From: JAFDVL01 sp963794955
GTDB lineage: Bacteria > Acidobacteriota > Blastocatellia > RBC074
DNA length: 64,000 nt
Assembly: GCA_963794955.1 (NCBI GenBank)
Contig: CAWCGF010000019.1
Location: 144,537 to 208,536, forward strand
Reading direction: 5' to 3'
The notes under the pieces are model-generated. The model was not told the DNA's origin, made no database searches, and saw only the letters and a list, made by a program, of their open reading frames with translations. Positions 9,375-19,045 of this stretch are shown one piece after another. Both the position numbers and the translations under genes were made by a program. The first letter of the stretch is position 1, and every line of letters begins with the position of its first letter.

Positions 9375-10754
9375 ATGACGGACATCCTAAAAAAAATATA
9401 CAACGCTTGTGATCCGTACTTACCCGCGTCTGCCGAATATTACTTCGATTGCTCAGAGGCACGTGGAGAAACTGCGCTCGCTCCCATCGTACAGCGTCAC
9501 TTGATGCGAGCCGATGATTACACGTGCTTCCTGCTTTCCGGTCATATCGGTTGCGGCAAATCATCGGAGCTTGCCAAACTCGAACGTTCTCTGCTCGAAG
9601 CGCGTCAGCCGCAGAATTGCTACTTTCCTGTCTTGATTGATGTCAGCGAATATCTGGATGATTACGACGTGTCCTCGGCAGACATTTTATTGGCCATCGT
9701 CACCGAATTAGCCGATGCCTTACGCACCAGACTCAACGTTGAGTTGCGCGACAATTACTTCACCAAACGACTCAACGAAGTCAAAGAGTTTTTCTTGAGC
9801 GATATTGAGATTAAGGAAGGCGAGCTTTCATTGGGCGGTGCGAAAGCCAAAGTACAACGCCTCAAAAAAGACCCAACCGCGCGGCAAAAGGTCCGTGGTT
9901 TGCTGGAGCCGAAGATCAGCACGATGCTGGAAGAAATCAATCTGGTGTTTGATGAAGCTCGCCTGGCAGTCAAACAGCACCGTTTAGCGGGCGCGCCGCA
10001 ACCTTGCAGCGACTTGGTCATCATCCTCGACAATCTGGAAAAGATTCGCAAACTCGGCACCGAAGAAGAAGGACTGAAATCGCAACGCGAATTGTTTTTG
10101 GAACGCTACACGCAACTCACCGGAATGCGCGCGCACTTCATTTATACCGTGCCTTTGCGCTTGGTTCGCTCTGCCGACGGGCCACAATTACAACAACGCT
10201 ACGGCGAAGTGTTCGTGTTGCCGATGATCAAAGTCATCGAACGCGCCACGCGCAGCCCCTATCAACCTGGCATTGAGTCTCTGCGTACAATTTTGCAAAA
10301 GCGATTGGGCGAAGTGAAATTGGAAGATGCGATCACGCCCGAAGCCTTGGATTTTCTGCTCAAATACAGCGGCGGTCACGTGCGCAATTTGATCATCTTC
10401 ATGCAAAATTCCTCGGTGTACACGGATGAATTGCCGATCCCGTTGAGCGCCGCGCAAAAAGCGATCAAGCAAGCTGTCAGCATCTTTAGTACCTCAATTC
10501 CCGATCCGCATTGGGAGAAATTGGCGCAGCTTGATCTTTCCTCCGATCAACGCATTCCCAATGGCGATGACGATCATTTGAAGATGCTGGAAAACCTCAG
10601 CATTCTGGAATACCTGAACGGCGGCGACACTGACCCCTTTGCCGAAGCGGAACCCTGGTACGCGGTGAACCCCATCGTCCGCGAACTGAAAAAATTCAAA
10701 GAAGTCGCCGATGCGATGGCTGCCCATATCCGCCACAAGGCTCCCGCAACATGA
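9375..10754 (+). CDS. AAA/STAND-type P-loop ATPase
   Basis: About 459 residues. Walker A is GHIGCGKSS (about residue 56) and Walker B is LVIILDNLEK (about residue 217). An arginine-rich ATPase region and a helical C-terminus follow (LLKYSGGHVRNLI resembles a sensor/winged-helix transition). The N-terminus (ILKKIYNACDPYLP) precedes the P-loop without an effector domain. The ATG at 9375 is used; a GTG at 9366 is also in frame. The next gene starts inside its stop (ATGA at 10751), so ATPase and TPR protein should be made together, as in two-component STAND-like switch modules. The cellular role is unknown. Confidence 0.7.
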   Translation: MTDILKKIYNACDPYLPASAEYYFDCSEARGETALAPIVQRHLMRADDYTCFLLSGHIGCGKSSELAKLERSLLEARQPQNCYFPVLIDVSEYLDDYDVSSADILLAIVTELADALRTRLNVELRDNYFTKRLNEVKEFFLSDIEIKEGELSLGGAKAKVQRLKKDPTARQKVRGLLEPKISTMLEEINLVFDEARLAVKQHRLAGAPQPCSDLVIILDNLEKIRKLGTEEEGLKSQRELFLERYTQLTGMRAHFIYTVPLRLVRSADGPQLQQRYGEVFVLPMIKVIERATRSPYQPGIESLRTILQKRLGEVKLEDAITPEALDFLLKYSGGHVRNLIIFMQNSSVYTDELPIPLSAAQKAIKQAVSIFSTSIPDPHWEKLAQLDLSSDQRIPNGDDDHLKMLENLSILEYLNGGDTDPFAEAEPWYAVNPIVRELKKFKEVADAMAAHIRHKAPAT

Positions 10755-12362
10755 ACACGAATGAGACAGTATTACTTGATCCATTCGAGGTTAGCACGCC
10801 TGATGAAGCGGCGGAACTGTCGGCGCTTGCACGCTCGTTGGAATTGCCGAAGGCTTTCGGCTGATCTTCGTGCGCTGCAATCAGATTCCGCAACGCGAAC
10901 GACTGATGGAAGAAGTGCGCTCCCGCCTGCCCAAGCTCAACATTCAAACCATCTTTTTCCGTGAACCAATTCAGCATTTGCTGGATTCAATTCAGGAACA
11001 ACTAACCACGCCGTTGCCGGATGCTGTATTCATTTCCGGCTTGGAGTTTTCTTTGCCTGTCGCCGCCGAAGCGCACGCTGCGCCGTTGATTGCGAATCTG
11101 AATGCCTCGCGCAATTCCTTCGCGCAAATGTTGCCTTGTCCGGTGGTGTTGTGGGTGCCTGAATATGTGCTGACTGCGATTGCACAAGGCGCGCCGGATT
11201 TCTTTTCGATTCGGTCGAGTGTTTACTTTTTTGCTGCGAAGCCTGCTGAAATTGACTACCTTGCGCAAAGTCTTTCTGCTGGAGACTACTGGAAAGTTGC
11301 TAAGCTGTCACATACGTGGAAAAACAAGACCGTATCGCTTCTATCAAGCGAGTATTGGCGGATTACGAATTGTTGCCTGACAAGCAACGCGATCATTTCA
11401 CTGAGCTAAGATTGCTTGAGCAGCTAGGAGCTTTATTTTATACGCACAGGGAGAGTATGACGAAGCACTTAATCATTATGAACATTTCTTCAAACTTGCA
11501 GAGAAACTAGGTGATCGCTTAGGTGTGGCAAGTTCTCTGCATAATATTGGAACCATTCATCAGGAGCGAGGGGAGTATGAGGCGGCATTAGAGCATTACG
11601 AGGCATCGCTAAAGATCAAAGGAGAATTGCACGACCACTGGGGTATGGCGAGTTCGCTTCATCAGATCGGGATGATTCACCAGAAACGTGGAGAATATGT
11701 AGCAGCATTGGCACGCTACAAACAAGCGCATGAAGATTTTTGAAGAACTAGACGCCTACGCAGAGTTAGCGAGCGTGCTTCATCAGATAGGAACTATTTA
11801 TCAGGAGCGAGGAGAGTATGAAGCGGCACTAGCACAGTACAAGGCATCGCTGAAGATCAAAGAAGAGTTGGGTGACCACTGGGGAATAGCTCTTTCACTA
11901 CACAACATTGGGATGATCCATCAGCGACGAGGGGAGTACGAAGCAGCTTTAGCGCAGTACAACTTGTCACGCAAGATCGCGGAAGACCTAGGCGACCGCT
12001 CAGGTCTAGCGCATTCGCTACATCAACTTGGAAATCTTCATTACTTGCGTAGGGAGTATGAAGCGGCGTTAGCACACTACAAACAAGCACAGGGGATTTT
12101 TGAAGGACTAGGTGACCGTGTTGGTCTTGCAACTACACGTGGGCAGCTTGGTCAACTTTTCACCCGGCTCGACCGTTACCCAGAAGCCTTCAAGTATTTG
12201 CTTTTTGCACTGAAGACTTTTATGGAACTACAAATGCCGATTTTGCAGTTCGCTATCAATGATCTCAGAACGCTGCGCAAAAAATGGGGTGTATCTGAGT
12301 TTGATGCGGCTTGGCAGCAGGTAACAGGGGCAGAGGTGCCGGACGTGGTTCTTGCAAGATGA
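10751..12362 (+). CDS. TPR-repeat partner of the AAA ATPase, several apparent frameshifts
   Basis: Starting at ATG 10751 the frame changes near 10850, 11310, 11440 and 11735; joined, the pieces give one protein of roughly 530 residues. The first part (VRCNQIPQRERLMEEVRSRLP, FISGLEF, VVLWVPEYVL) looks like a Rossmann-like regulatory domain. From about 11445 there are six or more TPRs of ~40 residues with the pattern SLHxIGxIHQxRGEYEAAL plus LKIKEELGDxxG, typical of sensor TPRs in STAND/NLR-like proteins. The four shifts could mark a pseudogene, but similar shifts elsewhere suggest sequence errors. Its end overlaps the next gene by four bases. Confidence 0.6.
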
Positions 12363-14674
12363 AGGAACGAAGACATGAAAAACGTCATTGTCAGAACCAA
12401 CTGCCCAACCGCCCGAAAATTTCACTGGCCTTGAACCTCAAATCACCAAGCGAATCGGCGGGCGGCGTGCCTGCGGTTATCTCTTCCCTCAAACATGCCT
12501 TTGGTGAAATGGGCGTCGTGCGCAGCCTCAGCACGCTCAACCAAATGAACCAAAAAGGCGGCTTCGATTGTATGAGTTGCGCGTGGCCTGACCCGGATGG
12601 CGAACGTTCGCATCTGGCGGAGTATTGTGAGAACGGGGCAAAAGCGGTAGCGGATGAAGGGACTACGAAAAAGATCACGCCGGAATTTTTTGCGCGGCAC
12701 AGCGTGGCCGAACTCTCCCAACAATCTGATTTCTGGCTGAACAAACAAGGCCGCCTCACGCATCCGATGCTGCTGAAAAAAGGCGCGACGCATTATGAAC
12801 CGATTGCGTGGGATGATGCGTTTGCGTTAGTTGCGCAAGAACTCAATGCGCTAGATTCACCGCACGAAGCGGTCTTTTACACGTCGGGTCGCACCAGCAA
12901 CGAAGCGGCGTTTTTGTATCAGTTGTTTGTGCGGATGTTCGGTACGAACAATTTGCCCGACTGCTCGAATATGTGCCACGAATCAAGCGGCACGGCGCTC
13001 AGCGAAACCATCGGAATTGGCAAAGGCACGGTCACGCTCGAAGACTTCGAGAAAGCCGAAGCCATCATTGTCATTGGGCAAAATCCCGGCACCAATCACC
13101 CTCGCATGCTGACGGCGCTGCAACAAGCCAAACGCAAGGGCGCGAAAATCATTTCGATCAATCCGCTGCCGGAAGTTGGCCTGATGCGCTTCAAACATCC
13201 GCAGGAATTGTCAGGCATTATCGGGAAGGGAACTGCGCTCACCGATGTGTTTTTGCAGGTGCGCATCAACGGCGATGTCGCATTGCTCAAAGGTTTGATG
13301 AAAGGTTTAGTGGAGCAGGACGCGCTCAATCACGAATTTATTAATACGAAGACGGAAGGCTTTGCGGAATTTGTCGAGGCGTTGCGCGCTGCAAGCTGGG
13401 ACGACATCGTTGCCAACAGCGGCGTAACGAAAAATGAAATGCAACAGGCTGTGGAAATTCTGTGCAAATCCAACGCAACGATTACCTGTTGGGCAATGGG
13501 CTTGACGCAGCACAAGAACGCGGTCGCTACGATTCAGGAACTGGTGAACCTCGCGTTGCTACAAGGCAACATTGGCAAACCAGGCGCGGGGCTTTGTCCG
13601 GTGCGTGGGCATAGCAATGTGCAAGGCGACCGCACGATGGGCATTTGGGAAAAGCCGCAGCCTGCGTTTTTGGATGCGTTACAAACTGAGTTCAAGTTTG
13701 AGCCGCCGCGCGCACACGGCTTTGATACGGTTGAGGCGATCAAGGCGATGCACGAAGGCCGCGCCAAAATCTTCTTTGCGATGGGCGGGAACTTTTTATC
13801 TGCCACGCCGGACACCGAATTCACTGCCGAAGCGTTGCGTCGTTGCACCTTGACTGCACACGTAGCGACGAAGCTGAATCGCTCGCATTTGATTACCGGC
13901 GAACAGGCATTGATCCTGCCGTGTTTGGGGCGCACGGAAATTGATGTGCAAACGAGCGGCGCGCAATTCGTCAGCACAGAAAATTCGATGGGGGTGGTGC
14001 AAAGCTCGCAAGGCGTAAACCAACCTGCCTCAGACCACTTGCTGAGTGAGCCAATGATTGTGGCGAAATTAGCCCGCGCGGTTTTGGGTCAGCGCAACTC
14101 GATGGATTGGATAGCGTTCGCTGCCAACTACGACCACCTTCGCGCCGCAATTGAACGGACAATTCCCGGCTTTGAAAACTACAACACGCGAGTGCGGCAG
14201 CCAGGTGGATTTTACTTACCGAACGGCCCGCGCGAAGGTCGTTTCCCGACACCAAGTGGCAAGGCGCATTTCACCGTACATCCGCTTCCGCCCCACGAAT
14301 TGCAGGATGGCGAATTGGTGATGATGACGATTCGCAGCCACGATCAATTCAATACGACGATTTATGGGTTGGATGATCGTTATCGCGGCATTTTCAACGA
14401 ACGCCGCGTGCTGATGATGAATGCGACTGACATTGCGGAATTAGGTTTTGCCGCCGGTGACGTGGTGGATTTGGTCGGAAGCCATAACGGCGCTACGCGC
14501 ATCGCTCACAAGTTCATCATTGTTGCGTATGACATCCCGCGTCGTTGTTGCGCAACGTATTTTCCTGAAGCGAATGTGTTGGTGCCGATTGATAGTGTGG
14601 CGGAGAAAAGTAATACGCCCGTGTCGAAGTATGTGGTGATTCAGCTAAGCAGGAGCGCGGAACACACGGAATAG
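12359..14674 (+). CDS. Molybdopterin oxidoreductase alpha subunit, FdhF/YdeP family
   Basis: 771 residues from the ATG overlapping the TPR stop. The order matches the TIGR01701-type family: GGFDCMSCAWPDPDGERSH near the N-terminus, a molybdopterin core (FYTSGRTSNEAAFLYQLF, LPDCSNMCHESSG, IIVIGQNPGTNHPRML), GKPGAGLCPVRGHSNVQGDR, and a C-terminal dinucleotide-binding domain (MTIRSHDQFNTTIYGL). These enzymes are cytoplasmic bis-MGD oxidoreductases related to formate dehydrogenase H; the physiological substrate of this branch is unclear. No in-frame UGA/selenocysteine is present. FdhD upstream fits as its cofactor sulfurtransferase, although the ATPase/TPR pair lies between them. Confidence 0.9.
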   Translation: MKERRHEKRHCQNQLPNRPKISLALNLKSPSESAGGVPAVISSLKHAFGEMGVVRSLSTLNQMNQKGGFDCMSCAWPDPDGERSHLAEYCENGAKAVADEGTTKKITPEFFARHSVAELSQQSDFWLNKQGRLTHPMLLKKGATHYEPIAWDDAFALVAQELNALDSPHEAVFYTSGRTSNEAAFLYQLFVRMFGTNNLPDCSNMCHESSGTALSETIGIGKGTVTLEDFEKAEAIIVIGQNPGTNHPRMLTALQQAKRKGAKIISINPLPEVGLMRFKHPQELSGIIGKGTALTDVFLQVRINGDVALLKGLMKGLVEQDALNHEFINTKTEGFAEFVEALRAASWDDIVANSGVTKNEMQQAVEILCKSNATITCWAMGLTQHKNAVATIQELVNLALLQGNIGKPGAGLCPVRGHSNVQGDRTMGIWEKPQPAFLDALQTEFKFEPPRAHGFDTVEAIKAMHEGRAKIFFAMGGNFLSATPDTEFTAEALRRCTLTAHVATKLNRSHLITGEQALILPCLGRTEIDVQTSGAQFVSTENSMGVVQSSQGVNQPASDHLLSEPMIVAKLARAVLGQRNSMDWIAFAANYDHLRAAIERTIPGFENYNTRVRQPGGFYLPNGPREGRFPTPSGKAHFTVHPLPPHELQDGELVMMTIRSHDQFNTTIYGLDDRYRGIFNERRVLMMNATDIAELGFAAGDVVDLVGSHNGATRIAHKFIIVAYDIPRRCCATYFPEANVLVPIDSVAEKSNTPVSKYVVIQLSRSAEHTE

Positions 14675-14755
14675 AACATGGAAAGGCGCAGCAATATTTG
14701 TCCTCTTCGATACACTTATCCTCAGCGATCTTCGCGTTGGTCCGCGTGTTTCACG

Positions 14756-15250
14756 TTATGATTTTACTTCGCTGCGCATGGCAAAGCTCCGCTTATCAAG
14801 CGCGCGATCCGTGGCCAGAATCCCATCCAAATGATCTATCTCATGCTGTAGCAATTCGGACAAACCATGTTGTAAGTGTAGCTGTTGTGCTGTGCCGTGT
14901 TCGTCCTTGTAATCCACGGTGATTGCCACATGACGTTGCACGCGCACCAGCAAATTCGGTAGCGAAAAACAATCATCCCATAGCTCAAACAATTCCTGGC
15001 TGGCTTGTGTAATGACCGGGTTGATGAGCGCGATACCGCCTTTCACATTCGTGTAGATGAGGCGCTGCCGTGCGCCAATTTGCGGCGCGGCAATGGCGCG
15101 ACCGAAGCCATTGATCGCGCGAAAGCTGGCGAGCGTGTCGCTTAAATCACGAATGAGGTCTTGCGTGGTGTGGGAGGGAATGTCGGTCACGATTTCTGAT
15201 GGTTGCCAAAGCTGCGGATTGCCAAGCAGTAAGATGTCGCGGATGGGCAT
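14756..15250 (-). CDS. def: Peptide deformylase
   Basis: 164 residues with the three PDF motifs: GFGRAIAAPQIG (motif 1, slightly divergent), DDCFSLP (motif 2, where EGCLS is usual; the metal Cys is kept) and QHEIDHLDG (motif 3, HExxH). It removes formyl from nascent N-termini in the cytoplasm using Fe2+ or Zn2+. The altered motif 2 suggests a type-III/secondary deformylase rather than the canonical one. It starts directly after the hemA stop and is presumably co-transcribed. Confidence 0.85.
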   Translation of the reverse strand: MPIRDILLLGNPQLWQPSEIVTDIPSHTTQDLIRDLSDTLASFRAINGFGRAIAAPQIGARQRLIYTNVKGGIALINPVITQASQELFELWDDCFSLPNLLVRVQRHVAITVDYKDEHGTAQQLHLQHGLSELLQHEIDHLDGILATDRALDKRSFAMRSEVKS

Positions 15251-15252
15251 AG

Positions 15253-16508
15253 CTATTCTTTGTCCTGATGATAGAACTCACGAAAGGCTTCCAAATAAGG
15301 CGAATGGCCATCTTCAGATTCGCGCAGTTGCTTGATGATCGGATGCGTAAATTTGTTGACGATGCCGTTGAGCATGCTTTTTAAGGCTTCTTCTTGTGCG
15401 GGGCTTAGCTCGCCCAACCGCTTGCGACTGCGCTCCAGTTCATCGAGCGCAAGCTGGTGGATTTCGCGGCGAAAGATGCCAATGACCTGATTGACATTGC
15501 CTTCGGATAAAGATGCCGCAAAGCGTTGGGCTTCGGCGATGACGATCTCTTCGGCGCGTTGGGCTTCACGTTGACGTTCTTTGCGATTGGCTTCGGCAAC
15601 CGCTTCGAGGTCGTCAATGTCGAAGACAAAGGCATTGTCTATTTCAGTGATTGCTGGGTCAATATTGCGTGGCACCGAAATATCAATCAGGAACATGGGC
15701 GATAGCGTCGCGCTTCTAATGCGTGATGGATGTGCTGCGGCGTAATTAAGTAATGCGGCGCGCCGGTAGAGCACAGCACAATGTCCACCTCTGACAGGCG
15801 GTTATCGAGATCCTCCAGCGCGACTGCCTCCCCCTTCATTTCAGCCGCCAACGTTTGCGCCGTTTCGAGCGTGCGATTCGCAATCAGCAGTCGGTTCGCG
15901 CCATTCGTAATGAAATGTTTGGCCGCGAGTTCCGCCATTTCCCCTGCGCCTAAGAGCATTACGGTCGTGCCTTCCAACGAATCAAAAACTTTGCGCGCTA
16001 AGGCGACCGCAACATAGCTGATTGAGATGGCATTAGCACCTATTCCTGTTTCGTTGCGGATTTTTTTGGCGACCGCAAACGCGCGATTCATCAAGCGGGT
16101 GAGGGTGCGACCGACCGTGCCGGCCTGTTGCGCAAGCTGAAAGGCGTCTTTAACCTGTCCGAGAATTTGCGGTTCGCCAACGACCATAGAATCCAGGCTG
16201 GCAGCGACACGAAAGGCATGCTGGACGGCTTCGGCATCGGTGTATTGAAATAAATGATGGTTCAGACTGTTGTGCGGTAGGTTTTTCCGTTCGTACAGGA
16301 AATCACGCAGTTGGTTGGCGTCGGCGGCCTCGGCAATCACTTCGACGCGGTTGCAGGTGGAAATAATCAACGCTTCCTGAATGGCTTCTCGTGCCGTCAG
16401 CGCCTGCAATGTAGGGAGCAATTCGCCTTCGGTAAACGCGAGTTGCTCCCGCACTTCGACCGGCGCGGTGTGATGATTTAAGCCGATTAGGACAATACTC
16501 ATAGTCAT
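15253..16508 (-). CDS. hemA: Glutamyl-tRNA reductase HemA (one apparent frameshift)
   Basis: The first committed step of tetrapyrrole synthesis: it reduces glutamyl-tRNA to glutamate-1-semialdehyde. The N-terminal part has GLNHHTAPVEVRE and the catalytic-Cys motif STCNRVE; the NADPH domain shows VMLLGAGEMAELAAKH; the C-terminal part has IDISVPRNIDPAI, then the dimerisation helices. The frames switch near 15700, where inserting one base after the codons for RYRP restores PMFLIDISVPR. Since HemA is essential, this is best read as a one-base deletion error. It follows ccsA on the same strand, a common hemX/ccsA-hemA order. Confidence 0.88.
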
Positions 16509-16591
16509 TGGTCATTGGACAATGGACATTTGTCATTTGTTTTCCCAAGACCCGAGACGAATGACAACTGACCAATGTCCAATGACTATCC
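16501..16591. repeat. Imperfect inverted repeat between ccsA and hemA
   Basis: TAGTCATTGG-type units and TTGTCATT on the left are mirrored by AATGACA and CCAATGACTA on the right, giving a low-complexity hairpin. It overlaps the end of ccsA and the start of hemA. Similar small hairpins occur elsewhere in the window (19.7 and 33.8 kb, and inside the protease leaders). Confidence 0.5.
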
Positions 16592-17422
16592 AAACACGTG
16601 ATACCCGCCCATCGCGCGGGCACCAATGAAGGTAACCAGAACGGCCACGAAGCCGCCAATCGCTAACCAGGCGACGCGCCGTCCGCGCCAGCCTGCGGTC
16701 ACGCGATAATGCACCATGGCCAGGTACACCACCCACGTCACCAGCGTTAGCACTTCTTTCGGATCGTTATGCCAAAAACGACCATCATGTTCTTTGCCCC
16801 ACACCATGCCGGCGACCATTCCCAACGTTAGCGTTACGAAGCCGAAGGTCATCGAACGTTGCGCGATTTCATCGCAGGTATTCAGTGCCGGTAACCAGCG
16901 AAATGCCGCCCCAAAATGCTTGCCTTTTAAGGCTCGTTCTTGAATCAAATACATTACTCCACAGCCTACGGTGACGACGAAAGCCGCATAAGCAAATAAT
17001 AACAACGCGACGTGAATGGGCAGGATGAATTGTGTCAGTGTGTCATCTGTCATCGCACTGCTCAGCGAGCTGGAAATCGGCTCGGTTCGCAAGTGGAGCG
17101 AAAAGATCAGTAACACTGCGGCGGCGGACAGCACAAAAACCGGCAAGGCGCGGGCTTTGTAGCGACGAATCACCAGTAGGTAATATCCGACCAGTGCCCA
17201 CGCAATAAAGGAGCAGACTTCCTTCAGGTTAATAATGGGAAAATGGCCGAGCTTGATCCAACTCACGATCAGCGAGTTCGTGTGTAAGATAAAGCCAGAG
17301 AAGACAGACAGTCGTACCCAAAAGGCAGCACGCTCCCTCAGCTTATCATTTACGAATGTAATAACGGCAAAAGTAATGCTGGCTAAATACAGCATCAATG
17401 CCACTACCAACAGGAACGTCAT
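16586..17422 (-). CDS. CcsA/HemX-type cytochrome c assembly membrane protein
   Basis: About 278 residues with eight or so hydrophobic helices. The tryptophan-rich haem-handling region is WGKEHDGRFWHNDPKEVLTL, a divergent form of the WGxxWxWDPKE signature, and histidines occur in the flanking helices. CcsA-family proteins present haem for cytochrome c maturation (system II); those beside hemA are often called HemX and influence HemA. The ATG at 17422 is taken; an upstream in-frame TTG at 17452 would overlap the ArsC-like stop. Neighbouring hemA supports a haem-related role. Confidence 0.8.
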   Translation of the reverse strand: MTFLLVVALMLYLASITFAVITFVNDKLRERAAFWVRLSVFSGFILHTNSLIVSWIKLGHFPIINLKEVCSFIAWALVGYYLLVIRRYKARALPVFVLSAAAVLLIFSLHLRTEPISSSLSSAMTDDTLTQFILPIHVALLLFAYAAFVVTVGCGVMYLIQERALKGKHFGAAFRWLPALNTCDEIAQRSMTFGFVTLTLGMVAGMVWGKEHDGRFWHNDPKEVLTLVTWVVYLAMVHYRVTAGWRGRRVAWLAIGGFVAVLVTFIGARAMGGYHVFG

Positions 17423-17441
17423 AAGCAGCAATTGTTGCCGA

Positions 17442-17807
17442 TCAACCGCCAATTAGCAACTGCCGAAACTTTTCCTGATCGAAGCCGATCACGACGTTCG
17501 CTCCTTTACGCAAAATGGGGCGACGCAGCAAATTCGGCTCGGCGATGATGAGTTGAATCAACTCTTGTGTGTCGGGCAGTCGTTCCGCCCAGCCGCGTGC
17601 TTTGTAAATGGCATGGCGGGTGTTAAGGAACGGCGCAATATCATCTGCACCAAAGATGGTTTGGACTTCTTCGATGGTGAGTGGCGTGCGGGCGTAATCG
17701 CGCTCAATGACTTCAATGTTTTTAGGCTTATCCAACTCGCGCAGGAAACTCCTGGCGTTGCGGCAGGTCGTTCAAGTGCTCTTGCACCAAAAGTTGAGCT
17801 TGGACAT
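17442..17807 (-). CDS. ArsC/Spx-family redox protein with in-frame UGA at the CXXC (candidate selenoprotein)
   Basis: Read from the ATG at 17807, the frame is MSKLNFWCKST-UGA-TTCRNARSFLRELDK, then ERDYARTPLTIEEV and an ArsC-like C-terminus (NLLRRPILRKGANVVIGF). The ATG has an excellent ribosome site, GGAGG six bases upstream. Family members have a K-x-x-C-x-x-C motif here, and the UGA (17774-17772) falls exactly on the first cysteine. With UGA read as Sec or Cys the protein is 121 residues, normal for ArsC/Spx. It overlaps the upstream gene by 80 bases and precedes ccsA. Alternatives are a sequencing substitution (TGC to TGA) or a recent nonsense mutation. An alternative TTG start at 17735 would lose the active site. 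Confidence 0.7.
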
Positions 17808-18846
17808 CTGGTTCCTCCGTGGTTGTTTGCCTCTGACGTTGTGCGGCTTCCAAGCGCGCAAGCCGTGCCAGCCGCAATTGCGCCCCTTGCTCCGAAGTGA
17901 CTTTCAGTGGCGCTCGCTCGCTGACAAAGGCGATTTGTCGCGCGAGGGCGAATATTAACTGGAGTTCGTCCGGTGTGTAAGGCTGCGCGGATTGTTTGGG
18001 TCCCAGCGCCAGCAATCCTAATATGCGATGATTTGATCCGGTTAGCGGCCACAGCGCCTGTGCCTGCAATGCTACGAGCCAGGCGTTTTCTGTTGCTGTG
18101 AGACCCGGGAAATGCGGCAACGGAGCCTGGAGCGGCAGCGGGTCTTTTGCAAATAATGCTTGGAGCGGAAAGTTGGCTGGCAAATGAGCGGGCGGATTGA
18201 AAGCCTCCGCCGCAAAGTGATAATCGGTCAGCGCGGCTTCGGTAAAAAGCAGGCCGATGTGCTGTGGATGCCAAGCCTCATTGATCGTTTGAATTGTGCG
18301 GCGCGCTACTTCCGGCAGGTCATGGGACGTTTTGATGGCATCCAGCCATTCCCCTAAAACATGTTCCCGCTGATGCAGTTCCAGAAAGAATTGACGGTCA
18401 ATCCAGGGACTAAGTCGTGCTTGAAAAAGCAGGCAGACGGCAGACAAGGCTACCAGCGTCAGGAACGCCCAATTGGCCCTGAAAATTTCTGGCAGCGAAT
18501 GCTCGGTATCCAAAGCCAGCACCCAAAACAATCGTAATGCAGGTAAGATGAGCAAAAAACATAAGACGCTGGGGCTAAACATCCCATGCACCACGCGGCG
18601 CAGCCCAACAACGGGATAGCGAAAGAGCCTATGGCCAACGAGCAGCAAGAGTAGCAACCCTGCACCAACGGCTGGCCAACGCCAGTACTGTAAGTAGGTC
18701 GTTTGGGACGTAGGGTTGAAAACCACCACTAACAAAATCGCTCCCACTGCCACGAGCAGGGCGTCAAGCACTCGCTTGAGCCGACGCGCATGCTGCGGAT
18801 TGGGCAAAAGAAGCCGAAGATTTTCTGGGGAAGAAGGGGCTTTCAT
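17728..18846 (-). CDS. Membrane protein with GAF-like domain, no output domain
   Basis: About 372 residues. Four to six hydrophobic segments occupy the first ~165 residues (ALLVAVGAILLVVVFN, VGAGLLLLLLVGHRLF, SVLCFLLILPALRLFWVL, FLTLVALSAVCLLF). A GAF-like region spans ~195-340 (HIGLLFTEAAL, LWPLTGSNHRILGLLALG, FALARQIAFVSERA). The C-terminus is a charged helix (QLRLARLARLEAAQRQRQ). No kinase, GGDEF or adenylate-cyclase domain follows, which is unusual for a membrane GAF sensor. Its end overlaps the ArsC-like gene. The function is unknown. Confidence 0.65.
   Translation of the reverse strand: MKAPSSPENLRLLLPNPQHARRLKRVLDALLVAVGAILLVVVFNPTSQTTYLQYWRWPAVGAGLLLLLLVGHRLFRYPVVGLRRVVHGMFSPSVLCFLLILPALRLFWVLALDTEHSLPEIFRANWAFLTLVALSAVCLLFQARLSPWIDRQFFLELHQREHVLGEWLDAIKTSHDLPEVARRTIQTINEAWHPQHIGLLFTEAALTDYHFAAEAFNPPAHLPANFPLQALFAKDPLPLQAPLPHFPGLTATENAWLVALQAQALWPLTGSNHRILGLLALGPKQSAQPYTPDELQLIFALARQIAFVSERAPLKVTSEQGAQLRLARLARLEAAQRQRQTTTEEPDVQAQLLVQEHLNDLPQRQEFPARVG
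17733..17760 (-). promoter_or_regulatory. SECIS-like hairpin downstream of the in-frame UGA
   Basis: Twelve to 39 bases after the UGA the RNA can fold: CAAC pairs with GUUG, GC with GC across small bulges, and CAGGA pairs with UCCUG around a GUU loop. The first loop base is G, 23 bases after the UGA, inside the 16-37 range reported for bacterial SECIS elements. Short hairpins are common by chance, so this supports but does not prove Sec insertion. Confidence 0.4.
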
Positions 18847-18990
18847 CAATACACTTTCTCACCTTCATCGGGCTATCGCTCCGCTATGTTTACAAGTTTT
18901 GCCGGTGCTTTCCAGAGAGAAACGACTTAACGCCAAAACTCTACCACGAATGCTTTTGCCGCCCCAATCACAACGGGCAGGTGAGAAAAC

Positions 18991-19021
18991 AAAAGCCATT
19001 GCGCGCTTAGCAATGGCTTTT
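18991..19021 (-). terminator. Terminator after the 19.0-19.7 kb gene
   Basis: AAAAGCCATTGC and GCAATGGCTTTT form a 12-bp stem with a 7-base loop. Read on the minus strand it is followed by GTTTTC, about 25 bases after the stop of the preceding minus-strand gene. Confidence 0.75.
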
Positions 19022-19045
19022 GTGGTTAGGAATTGCGGCAAAAAT

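Noticed and set aside
12359..14674. Selenocysteine in the FdhF-type oxidoreductase
   Set aside because: No in-frame UGA is present, and this branch of the family does not normally use Sec.
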